From CADEFX01 sp963806735 (GTDB lineage Bacteria; Pseudomonadota; Alphaproteobacteria; Rhizobiales; Hyphomicrobiaceae), in the NCBI GenBank assembly GCA_963806735.1, contig CAWEBE010000022.1, positions 62,001 through 126,000 of the forward strand: 64,000 nt of DNA, written 5' to 3'. Below, piece after piece: positions 54,078 to 61,849 of the stretch (the stretch's first letter is position 1; every line of letters begins with the position of its first letter). The notes beneath the pieces were generated by a model. The model saw only the letters and a list, made by a program, of their open reading frames with translations. It made no database searches and was not told the origin of the DNA. The position numbers were made by a program, and so were the translations under genes.

Positions 54078-54941
54078 ATGATTGTGCGAACCAAAAGTGT
54101 GAGGCGGGCGCTTGCCGCTGTTGCACTGATGGCTGCCGGTGGGCTCATTCCGCCTGCCTCTCTCGCCGCAGACATGCCTGCCGTGCCGATGGCGATCAAG
54201 GAAAAGGGCAAGCTGCTGTTTGGCAGCAAGTGCGACTACCCGCCGGATGGCTTTCTGGACGAGAAAGGCCAGCCCAAGGGGATCGAGGTCGACATGGGGC
54301 GGCAGATTGCCAAGTGGATCTTCGGCGACGAGAACAAGATCGAGATCATGTGCGTCACTACGGCGAACCGGGTGCCGTCGCTGGTCGGTGGCAAGATCGA
54401 CCTGATGATCGCCACCATGGGCATCACCAAGGAGCGCCGCGAGGTGGTCGACATATCGGACGCTTACGCTTGGGGCGGAAGCGACCTTCTCGTATCCAAA
54501 GACAGCTCGATCAAATCGCTCGCCGACCTCAAGGGGAAGAAGCTGATAGTGATCAAAGGCGCTTGGCAGATCCCGTGGTTCGAGAAAAATATGCCCGGGC
54601 TCGAGATGATCAAACTCGACACAGTCAACGAAGCGGTGCAGTCGTTGCTGCAGGGCCGGGCCGACGCCTACGGTCACGATCTCAACGTGATCTACGGCAT
54701 TTCGTCTAAGAACCCAAAGGTCCGTTTGGTCGGCGACCCGTACATGATCGGCTTCCGCGGCGCGGCGGTGCGCAAGGGCGACACGGTCTGGCTCGCCTAC
54801 GTCAACGCCGTCCTCGCCAAGATGCACAAGGATGGTATCACGGCTGCTCTCGTGGAGAAGTACGTGGAGCCCGAGCTCAGGCAGTATCACCTGACCGCGT
54901 ACGATCCCGATAAGGCCCCGGCCAACGCGGTCCGAGAATAG
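54078..54941 (+). CDS. Amino-acid ABC transporter periplasmic binding protein (SBP family 3)
   Basis: A GGAGGAG site precedes the ATG at 54078 (287 residues). After the signal peptide (RALAAVALMAAGGLIPPASLAA) the mature protein shows LLFGSKCDYPPDGFLDEKGQ and PKGIEVDMGRQIAKWIFGDE, the family opening, then VGGKIDLMIATMGITKERRE and VDISDAYAWGG. These are SBP_bac_3 motifs for polar amino acids or opine-like compounds. Cys in GSKCDYPP and in IEIMCVTT could form a disulfide. It heads an operon of two permeases, a C-N lyase and an ATPase. Confidence 0.92.
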   Translation: MIVRTKSVRRALAAVALMAAGGLIPPASLAADMPAVPMAIKEKGKLLFGSKCDYPPDGFLDEKGQPKGIEVDMGRQIAKWIFGDENKIEIMCVTTANRVPSLVGGKIDLMIATMGITKERREVVDISDAYAWGGSDLLVSKDSSIKSLADLKGKKLIVIKGAWQIPWFEKNMPGLEMIKLDTVNEAVQSLLQGRADAYGHDLNVIYGISSKNPKVRLVGDPYMIGFRGAAVRKGDTVWLAYVNAVLAKMHKDGITAALVEKYVEPELRQYHLTAYDPDKAPANAVRE

Positions 54942-55036
54942 CGCGCCTGACAGGACGGGCAGCGGGGCCACGTGCGAGCGCACCATCGCGTTCCTGATTG
55001 CGAACCCCACCGCGCCGCCGACGGATTTTAGTCGCC

Positions 55037-55711
55037 TTGAGCTATAAGTTCAGCTTCTCCTACATCGAGGCGAGCCTGCCGGCCTTGCTGCAAGGATTGC
55101 TCATGACCTTGCAGGTCAGCGTGCTCAGCATTGCCGGCGCCATCTGCGTCGGCATCATCTGCGCTTCGATCCGCATCTTCAACGTGCCCGTGCTGTCGCA
55201 CGTTGTACGCGCCTACGTGCACGTAATCCGCACCACGCCGATCCTCACCCAGCTGTTCTTCATCTTCTACGGGCTGCCATCGCTCGGCCTCGGCCTTTCT
55301 CTCTACTGGTCCGCAGTTCTGTGCCTGGTGTTGTGGGGTGGCGCCTACAACACCGAGAACGTGCGCGGAGGCTTCATCGCCATCAACAAGGGGCTGAACG
55401 ACGCGGCCCGGGCGCTCGGCTTGAAGCGGCTGCAGTACCTGTGGGCCGTGGCGCTGCCACTCGGCTTGCGCATCAGCATTCCGGCGATGCTGAACACCTC
55501 GATCTCCGTGCTGAAGAACTCCTCGTACATGCAGGTGATTGGGCTTGCCGAGCTCACCTACGTGGCCATGGAGCGCAGCGCCATGGACTTTCGCACGCTC
55601 GAGAACTTCGCCGCGATATGCGTGCTCTATCTAATGCTGGTGTGGGGCCTCTCGTTCGTGGTGCGACGCGTGGAGGCCCAGTTGCACAAGCCGTTCCGCG
55701 ACGGGAGATGA
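55037..55711 (+). CDS. Amino-acid ABC transporter permease (HisM/GlnP type) 1
   Basis: The best start is a TTG at 55037, directly before SYKFSFSYIEASLPALLQGL; an earlier TTG at 54998 adds a basic stretch unlike the family. There is no strong ribosome binding site. The 224-residue protein has five hydrophobic helices and the conserved permease EAA loop NDAARALGLKRLQYLWAVALP, plus VRTTPI-like HVIRTTPILTQLFFIFYGLP. It pairs with the second permease, whose gene begins six bases after its stop. Confidence 0.88.
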   Translation: MSYKFSFSYIEASLPALLQGLLMTLQVSVLSIAGAICVGIICASIRIFNVPVLSHVVRAYVHVIRTTPILTQLFFIFYGLPSLGLGLSLYWSAVLCLVLWGGAYNTENVRGGFIAINKGLNDAARALGLKRLQYLWAVALPLGLRISIPAMLNTSISVLKNSSYMQVIGLAELTYVAMERSAMDFRTLENFAAICVLYLMLVWGLSFVVRRVEAQLHKPFRDGR

Positions 55712-55717
55712 GGTGTC

Positions 55718-56443
55718 ATGGACCTGATCGCCAAGAACATGCCGTTGTTTCTGATGGGCCTCGAGCGCACGTTTCAGCTCGCCATCGCGACGCTGGCATT
55801 GAGTGCCATCCTCTCGGTCCTGATGGGGATAGCGAGCATCGTGCGCTGGCGCCTCGTACGCTGGCTCGTGCTCGCCTACGTCGAGTTCTTCCGCGGCGTG
55901 CCGCTGGTTGTAAATGTCCTGTTCGTCTTCTTCGCCGGCCCGCTCCTGGGTATCTCGCTCGGGCCATTCCAGGCCGCGATAATCAGCTTCACACTGTGGG
56001 GCAGCGCTAACGGCGCCGAGATCGTGCGCGGCGGACTCAACTCCGTGCCCAAGCATCAGATCACCAGCGCCATGGCGCTCGGGCTCAAGCCCTGGCAGAT
56101 CTTCTGCTATATCCAGGCGCCGCAAGCGCTGCTGCCGATCCTGCCGCCGTTCACCGGGCTGTTCACGACTCTGGTGCAGGCAACGGCGCTGGCCTCGATG
56201 GTGGGCCTGACCGAATTCTTCCGTGCCGGTCAAATCATAGTCGAGCGCGAGACGATGCGCACCGGCGATAACCCAGCCTATCTCATCTATGGCTTCGTGC
56301 TGCTCACCTATATGGTGATCTGCTCGGCCCTGACCATGCTCACGCGCCGCCTGGAGTTGCGCATCAGCCAGCGCCGCGGCAAGGGCGTCGATCGCACCAA
56401 ACCGCAGCTCGGCAGCAGCCGGCGGATCGAGGAAAGCGTCTGA
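55718..56443 (+). CDS. Amino-acid ABC transporter permease (HisQ/GlnP type) 2
   Basis: The 241-residue protein has helices around LFLMGLERTFQLAIATLALS and LVRWLVLAYVEFFRGVPLVV, where EFFRGVPL is the family motif, then ISFTLWGSANGAEIVRGGLNSVP and an EAA loop ITSAMALGLKPWQIFCYIQAP. It dimerises with the preceding permease to form the membrane channel. A 42-base gap leads to the lyase gene. The C-terminus has a basic polar tail. Confidence 0.93.
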   Translation: MDLIAKNMPLFLMGLERTFQLAIATLALSAILSVLMGIASIVRWRLVRWLVLAYVEFFRGVPLVVNVLFVFFAGPLLGISLGPFQAAIISFTLWGSANGAEIVRGGLNSVPKHQITSAMALGLKPWQIFCYIQAPQALLPILPPFTGLFTTLVQATALASMVGLTEFFRAGQIIVERETMRTGDNPAYLIYGFVLLTYMVICSALTMLTRRLELRISQRRGKGVDRTKPQLGSSRRIEESV

Positions 56444-56485
56444 AAACGTCGGCCCCTAACTGTTCGCCATGTAACCGGTAGCCCC

Positions 56486-58003
56486 ATGTCCTCATCCAAA
56501 GTCAGCGGTTTTCTGTCCGAGAGCATCGACCCGCAGCTGCAGAAGCACCTGTTCCTGCCGCAGATCCTCCGCGAGCTGGCGAGCGGCATCAGAGATCTCT
56601 CGGACGTCAATAAGGCGCACGTCGTGATGCTGCAAGACCGCACCATCCTATCGAGCGAGGTCGCCAGTACGCTGGTGCGCGCGATACTAGCGCTCGAGGT
56701 TGAAGGGGCGGCTGGTGTGCCTGCGGACCCTGCGCGCGAGGACGTGTTCTTCAATTACGAGGCGCGGATCATCGAGATGACCGGCTCCGAGATCGGCGGG
56801 CGCATGCACACCGGCCGCAGCCGTAACGATCTCAAAGCCACCCAAAACCGCATGCGCGCGCGCGCAGCGGTGCTGGACATACTCGACGGCGTCCTCGTCG
56901 TACGCATGACCATGCTCGAGCGAGCGCGGGCGTTTGCCGATGTGGTGATGCCGGGCTATACGCACTTGCAGCCGGCGCAGCCGATCACCTTCGGCTGGTA
57001 TCTGATGGGCCTTCTCCACGCGCTCGAGCGCGATCATACCCGTATCGCTCAATGCTATCCGCGCATCAACGTGAACCCGCTCGGTGCAGGTGCCATTGCC
57101 GGAACGCCCTATCCCATCGACCGTGCGCAGACAGCCCGCCTACTCGGTTTCGACGGCTTGGTCGCCCACACGCTCGATGCCGTCGCCTCGCGCGACTACC
57201 TGATGGAGCTCTTGTCCGCTGTCACGCTGTTGACCACCACGTGGGGCCGGCTCGCCCAGGACTTTTTCGTCATGACGAGCTACGAGTTCCAAACGCTCGA
57301 CCTGCCCGATCGCGTCGCCGGCACGTCCAGCATGATGCCACAGAAGAAGAACATGGTCGTGCTCGAGGACCTGAAAGCGAGTTCGGCCCAGCTTCTGGGC
57401 GCGTTGGCGACCGCAGTCGCAGGCGTCAAGGGCACGCACTTCACCAACACGGTCGACGGCAATAGCGAGGCCTTCCGCTGGGCCTGGGACGCGCTGGACG
57501 ACACCATCGATACGCTGCAGGTGCTCGACGTTGTGATCGCCAACGCCGCGCCGAAGCCGGACCGCATGCGTGCTTTGGTCGAGGCCAACTTCTCGACCGC
57601 GACCGATCTTGCCGATGCGCTTGTGTTGCGGGGAGGTCTACCGTTCCGAGAGGCGCACCACGTTGCGGGCGGCGTGGTGCGCGCTGCGGTCAGCCGCGGG
57701 TTGACCGCGAGCGGAATCACCGCCGATCTTGTCAGCGAGGTTGCGCGCGAGCTGACCGGGAGCAGGATCGAGATTGCGCCGTCTCTGTTGTCGGAGGCGC
57801 TGGCGCCCGAACTCGCCGCCGAGCGGCGTCAAGGCACTGGTGGCCCCGCTCGCGCTGACATCGAGACCATGGCGGCAGCGCTGGAGCACCAACTCGCGCA
57901 CGACCGACGGCAGCAAGCCGAGCGCAAGGAGCGTGTGGCCTCGGCCAAGCGCGAACTCGAGGCCGCCGTTGCTGCCCTGGCCGGAGCGGAGACGGCGGGG
58001 TGA
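56486..58003 (+). CDS. Argininosuccinate-lyase-type C-N lyase, probable catabolic paralogue
   Basis: The 505-residue protein belongs to the aspartase/fumarase superfamily: GRMHTGRSRNDLKATQNRMR at about 106-125 (ASL-like HTGRSRND), GYTHLQPAQPITFGWYL near 157, NPLGAGAIAGTPYPIDR, and the signature GTSSMMPQKKNM at 279-290 containing the mobile-loop serines. It is about 45 residues longer than ordinary argininosuccinate lyase (about 460), with a charged C-terminal helix (RQQAERKERVASAKRELEAA). It is embedded between the permease and ATPase genes of an amino-acid importer, which points to cleavage of the imported compound, for example N-succinyl or EDDS-like adducts, rather than arginine synthesis. 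That role is inference. Confidence 0.85.
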   Translation: MSSSKVSGFLSESIDPQLQKHLFLPQILRELASGIRDLSDVNKAHVVMLQDRTILSSEVASTLVRAILALEVEGAAGVPADPAREDVFFNYEARIIEMTGSEIGGRMHTGRSRNDLKATQNRMRARAAVLDILDGVLVVRMTMLERARAFADVVMPGYTHLQPAQPITFGWYLMGLLHALERDHTRIAQCYPRINVNPLGAGAIAGTPYPIDRAQTARLLGFDGLVAHTLDAVASRDYLMELLSAVTLLTTTWGRLAQDFFVMTSYEFQTLDLPDRVAGTSSMMPQKKNMVVLEDLKASSAQLLGALATAVAGVKGTHFTNTVDGNSEAFRWAWDALDDTIDTLQVLDVVIANAAPKPDRMRALVEANFSTATDLADALVLRGGLPFREAHHVAGGVVRAAVSRGLTASGITADLVSEVARELTGSRIEIAPSLLSEALAPELAAERRQGTGGPARADIETMAAALEHQLAHDRRQQAERKERVASAKRELEAAVAALAGAETAG

Positions 58004-58764
58004 TGACGGCGGCCGGCGATCGCGCACAGGAAGACGCTTTGATCTCAGTCAGGGGGCTGGTCAAGCGGTACAGATCGGTCATCGCGCTCGATCACGTCGA
58101 CTTGGATATCCGGGCCGGCGAGATCGTGGTCGTCATCGGCCCGTCTGGTTCCGGCAAGTCGACGCTCATCCGCTGCCTTAACGGCCTCGAGGAGATCGAC
58201 CAAGGCACGATCCGCTTCGAAGGCCACGAAATCCCGCTCAATGCGCGCCCCCAGTGGGTCAAGGCCCGCCAGCGCATCGGTATGGTGTTTCAGGACTACA
58301 CGCTGTTTCCCCACGTGACGGTGTTGCGCAACATCACGCTTGCCCCCGTCCACACCGGCCGCGCGACCCTAGCAGAAGCTGAGGCTACTGCTCATCGGCT
58401 GCTGGGCCGTGTCGGCCTCGACGGATATGCCACTGCCTACCCAGCTGAGCTTTCAGGCGGCCAGCAGCAGCGTGTCGCCATCGTGCGGGCGCTAGCGATG
58501 TCGCCCGACGTACTTTTGTTCGACGAGCCCACCTCTGCGCTCGATCCCGAAATGATCAAGGAAGTGCTTGACGTTATCCGCAAGCTCTCGGCCGATGGCA
58601 TGACGCTCGGCATCGTCACGCACGAGATGAACTTCGCCCGCGAGGTGGCCCATCGCATCATCTTCATGGACCACGGCCGCATCGTGGAATCAGGTCCGCC
58701 AGGCGAGCTGCTGAGCAACCCGAAGGAGCCGCGCCTCAAGGAGTTCTTGGCCAAGATACTTTAG
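58003..58764 (+). CDS. Amino-acid ABC transporter ATP-binding protein (GlnQ/HisP type)
   Basis: The ATG at 58003 overlaps the lyase stop by one base (TGATG); a GTG three bases earlier is the alternative. The roughly 253-residue ATPase shows Walker A VVVIGPSGSGKSTLIRC, the Q-loop in MVFQDYTLFPHVTVL, signature LSGGQQQRVAIVRAL, Walker B VLLFDEPTSALDPEM and the H-loop GIVTHEM. It energises import by the two permeases encoded upstream. The lyase lies between permeases and ATPase, an unusual insertion that argues for a common pathway. Confidence 0.94.
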   Translation: MTAAGDRAQEDALISVRGLVKRYRSVIALDHVDLDIRAGEIVVVIGPSGSGKSTLIRCLNGLEEIDQGTIRFEGHEIPLNARPQWVKARQRIGMVFQDYTLFPHVTVLRNITLAPVHTGRATLAEAEATAHRLLGRVGLDGYATAYPAELSGGQQQRVAIVRALAMSPDVLLFDEPTSALDPEMIKEVLDVIRKLSADGMTLGIVTHEMNFAREVAHRIIFMDHGRIVESGPPGELLSNPKEPRLKEFLAKIL

Positions 58765-58783
58765 AGCGGAAGCACGCATTCGC

Positions 58784-59174
58784 CTGTCTGGCGCCCATCC
58801 AAGTCTTGACACCTTAAATCCCGAGCAGCGCCGTGCCGTCGAGCATGGCGTCGTTGCCCCCGGTGCCAACATCGCCGGGCCCGTCCTGGTGATTGCCGGC
58901 GCGGGCTCCGGCAAAACCCAGACTTTGGCGCATCGGGTGGCGCACTTGACCGTTAACGGTGCCGATCCCGGCCGCATCCTGCTGCTGACCTTCTCACGCC
59001 GGGCCGCCGCCGAGATGGAGCGCCGTGCCGAGCGCATCATCGCCACCGCCCTGGGCGCGACGCGCGCGCGCGTGGCCACCGGCGGCACGCGTCACGCCTT
59101 CAGCTCAGCCTCGCCACCCGGTGTCGGTCGATCTGGCCGCCAGGATGCGTGGGCGTTGGCGCACGGGGACGTAA
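58784..59174 (+). pseudogene. Internally deleted second copy of the UvrD-like helicase gene
   Basis: Right after the ATPase stop the sequence reads LDTLNPEQRRAVEHGV, then Walker A VIAGAGSGKTQTLAHRVAHL and FSRRAAAEMERRAERI, matching residues 4-90 of the helicase at 44382. It then jumps to the helicase C-terminal region (match to 46336-46446), ending SVDLAARMRGRWRTGT with stop at 59172-59174. About 1.7 kb between is missing. The junction falls in the repetitive GACGCGCGCG, similar to GACGTGCGCG at the distal point, which suggests deletion between short homologous runs. No start codon is seen. The C-terminal frame here supports the frameshift inferred in the full copy. Confidence 0.85.
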
Positions 59175-59207
59175 GTTGCGTGCGCAACTGTGACCCACGG
59201 CCGTGTT

Positions 59208-59536
59208 TTAAATCTGCTTACCGCCGAACCCGGTTACGATGTCGTTGCGGAATCGTGCCCCAGCCTTGCGGAGCGTCTCGACCTCGCCTACCAGATCCTC
59301 GACTTCGAGCTGAATGCGGTTCCAACCGCCAGGCTCAGGTTGGCGTCCATCCGGCATCGGCTGAGTGGCGCCCCCGGTCCGCCCGTTGCATTGAGCAAGA
59401 GGCGCAGATCGCCTCGCGCGAGGATGGCGAAACTGGGCGCCGGCCGTATGGCGACACTGAAGTCGAGGTGCTGGGTGTAAAAGACGATTGCTGCATCCAC
59501 GTCGGCTACAAAATAGCGCACGCTGACAGTGGACAT
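59208..59536 (-). pseudogene. VOC-family (glyoxalase-like) gene, frameshifted and 3'-truncated
   Basis: A strong GGAGGAG site precedes the ATG at 59536. The product starts SVRYFVADVDAAIVFYTQHL and continues ILARGDLRLLLNATGGPGAP, typical of VOC proteins. Near 59360 the frame breaks: one base is missing after CTCAG, and the next frame continues MPDGRQPEPGGWNRIQLEVE and AGARFRNDIVTGFGGKQI, then stops at 59208. Normal VOC proteins carry a further final strand (ILLEDPSGN-type) that is absent here; the sequence stops where the helicase remnant begins. So it is both frameshifted and cut. Confidence 0.8.
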
Positions 59537-59742
59537 GAGTTCTCCTCCTTGGATCTGGCTCTCACTAAACGTGCGACATCGGCGTTGGTCGCTGTAGCGG
59601 ACCTCGCGAGCGACGGGGCCTCACCTTTGACTCCCACGATTACATCCAAAATATTATAGATTGTATCCAATCTCTCTGTTACAGGATACGGACGGTCGCC
59701 GGGAGCGACGTCCGGTACCCGGTCCTTTTAGTGGAGAGTCCC

Positions 59743-60150
59743 ATGCTCAAGCACTTTCTGCTCGTCAGCTCGATGACAGCCGTGTTGCTCGGCGGCTTTG
59801 CCTATGCGCAGCAGGCGCCACTACAGCCATCGCCGGTCAAACGCACGCCGCTCGGGAAGGTCGATGTGCCGGGATCGAACTATGAAGTTGTATTCGGCAT
59901 CACCGAACTGGCTCCCGGCTTCAAGTCGGGACGACATTCTCATCCTGGCTTAGTGCTGGCATACGTAGCAGAGGGCGAATTCTGGTATCTCGTCGATGGC
60001 CAGCCGGAGAAGATTTACAAGGTCGGCGAGTCTTTCCAATTGCCCGATCGCGCGATACACAACGAAGGAGCGGCGGGGAGCAATCCCGTCAAGGTGATGG
60101 CCGTTTTTGTTGTCGAGAAGGGCAAGCCTCTGGTGCAGCCGGCACAGTAG
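59743..60150 (+). CDS. Exported cupin-domain protein
   Basis: From the ATG at 59743, with GGAGA nine bases upstream, the protein has 135 residues. A signal peptide (LKHFLLVSSMTAVLLGGFAYA) is followed by a single cupin barrel: FKSGRHSHPGLVLAYVAEGE, where the two His and the Glu are the metal ligands, and YKVGESFQLPDRAIHNEGAA with the last His. It is likely a periplasmic metal-binding cupin. No catalytic function can be deduced. A second exported cupin lies at 61218-61676. Confidence 0.85.
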   Translation: MLKHFLLVSSMTAVLLGGFAYAQQAPLQPSPVKRTPLGKVDVPGSNYEVVFGITELAPGFKSGRHSHPGLVLAYVAEGEFWYLVDGQPEKIYKVGESFQLPDRAIHNEGAAGSNPVKVMAVFVVEKGKPLVQPAQ

Positions 60151-60307
60151 GAGCGTGGGCCCTTGTAGCGGGTCCCCGTCTGCCTGTGCGACCGTGTCGT
60201 AGATGGTGAGTGACAGCACGCCTCGCTCGAAGGCGATTGCGGGGCAAGGGATCCGAAACTTGAGCAGCAAAGAGCCACACAATACAGATTTGTTGTCAGT
60301 CGCAACC

Positions 60308-61042
60308 ATGTCGAGCGCCATGGTTTCGACTGCAGCGGAAGAACTCGTTGGCAGTCTTGCCGACCGTATTTCCGCAAAGATTTTCGCGGGAGAGTATCCG
60401 CCGGGAAGCCGCTTGCGTCAGGAAGCGCTCGCCGAAGAATTTTCCGTCAGCCGCACCCCCATCCGTGAAGCATTGCGGCAGCTTGAGGTGAAGGGGGTGA
60501 TTCAACACCTGCCGAACCAGGGCGCAGTCGTGCTCGCACCCAATGCGCTTGACATCCGAGACGCTTATCAGGTTCGGGCGGAACTCGAAGGGCTCGCCAT
60601 TTCGTTGGCGGTCGAATGGATTACGGACGAACAGATAGAGCGCATGCGCCGCGCTCAGAAGAGATTTGCCGAAACCGTGGACAAGTTGATCGCGGCTCGC
60701 AAGTCAAACGCGAAAACGCATCTTAAGAACGTACCGAACTGGGTCGAGTCGAACGATGAATTCCATGGCGTCGTCATCGAGGCCAGCGGAAACAGACGGC
60801 TGAAGCAGGTGATCCAGGATTTGCATCTTGGCTTCACCAGAAACATCATGCTCTCGGCCCTGACGATGGACGGACGACGCATGCGCGAAAATGTGTCTCA
60901 GCATGAGGCGATCCTGAGCGCGACAAGCCGACATGATGCGATCGAGGCGCGCAGGGTGATGACACATCATATTCTGCGCTCGGGGGAACTGGTGGTGTGG
61001 TGGCTCGAAGGCCAGGGCAGATTAAGCGCTTCCGGGCGATAG
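60308..61042 (+). CDS. GntR-family transcriptional regulator (FadR/FCD type)
   Basis: The ATG at 60308 gives 244 residues; a longer start at 60203 exists but adds an atypical tail. The N-terminal winged helix-turn-helix reads FAGEYPPGSRLRQEALAEEFSVSRTPIREALRQLEV, the GntR signature. The C-terminal FCD domain has VRAELEGLAISLA, NDEFHGVVIEAS and SQHEAILSATSRHDAIEARRVMTHH with the His metal ligands. FCD members usually sense carboxylic acids and control nearby catabolic genes. It lies between the two cupin genes and may regulate them. Confidence 0.9.
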   Translation: MSSAMVSTAAEELVGSLADRISAKIFAGEYPPGSRLRQEALAEEFSVSRTPIREALRQLEVKGVIQHLPNQGAVVLAPNALDIRDAYQVRAELEGLAISLAVEWITDEQIERMRRAQKRFAETVDKLIAARKSNAKTHLKNVPNWVESNDEFHGVVIEASGNRRLKQVIQDLHLGFTRNIMLSALTMDGRRMRENVSQHEAILSATSRHDAIEARRVMTHHILRSGELVVWWLEGQGRLSASGR

Positions 61043-61217
61043 TTGTTCGTCGTCGGGCACATCTCGCCGGCTAGTTTCTCGCTGCGTCCTTCCGATCGCC
61101 GCTAAGGATGCAATTTCGCACCTTTGACTGTCCAGTGACAGGCATAACGAGGCCATGCTGAATTCCTCACCAGCTGCTGGGGTTCGCTTCATGATCGGCA
61201 GCCCCCACTTTCCCCTG

Positions 61218-61676
61218 CTACGGCTTGACGGCCGTCGTTGTTCCCGGGCCGATGCCGGTGATCTGCACGATGACTTCTTCGTCCTTGGCACCGTCGAAGT
61301 GTACGGCCTTCGCCGGATGCTTCATGTAGCTCCCCGCTTTTAGGGGAACGGTCTTGTCCATGTCGAAGTCCTCACCGGTGCCAGCATACCAGGTGCCCTT
61401 CAGAACTACGATGTGTCGGTCTTCGGGGTGGAAGTGAGGGCGCGCCGCGACGCCCGGCGCAAATCTGACCCTTTGTACGTAAATGGCGCCGGGCTTGGAG
61501 GGATCACCCTCGATGTTCGCAACCTGCAGGCCCTTCATCACCGGGGCGTCCTTCCACTGCACATCTTCTGGGTTGATGCGGACGAAACCTTTCTCGTCCT
61601 GAGCCGCAACGCTGAGGCTGGCGATCGAAAGGAGAAGCAGGCAAAGCGTCGTAACTGCGGTGCGATAAGTCATCAT
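61218..61676 (-). CDS. Exported cupin-domain protein, second copy type
   Basis: The ATG at 61676 (with an overlapping ATG three bases later, and GGAG upstream) gives 152 residues with a signal peptide (TAVTTLCLLLLSIASLSVAA). The cupin motif is APGVAARPHFHPEDRHIVVLKGTWYAGTG with two His and a later Glu-type position, then MKHPAKAVHFDGA with the last His. It differs from the upstream cupin in loop lengths, so it is not a recent duplicate. It is divergent from the winged-helix/TPR regulator gene, which may control it. Confidence 0.85.
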   Translation of the reverse strand: MMTYRTAVTTLCLLLLSIASLSVAAQDEKGFVRINPEDVQWKDAPVMKGLQVANIEGDPSKPGAIYVQRVRFAPGVAARPHFHPEDRHIVVLKGTWYAGTGEDFDMDKTVPLKAGSYMKHPAKAVHFDGAKDEEVIVQITGIGPGTTTAVKP

Positions 61677-61849
61677 GTCGGCGACTCCTTTGCAGAAACT
61701 CGAAACGACAAGACAGGAGGATGGCAGGGGGCCAGCAACCCCGCTTTCAGAGGATCTTAATTTGCGCGTAAGGACGGTTTGATTCTTCTTAAGACCGGCT
61801 TGTGATACGGTCGTCGCGCTGCGATACGTGGGCACGGGAACACGGCAAG

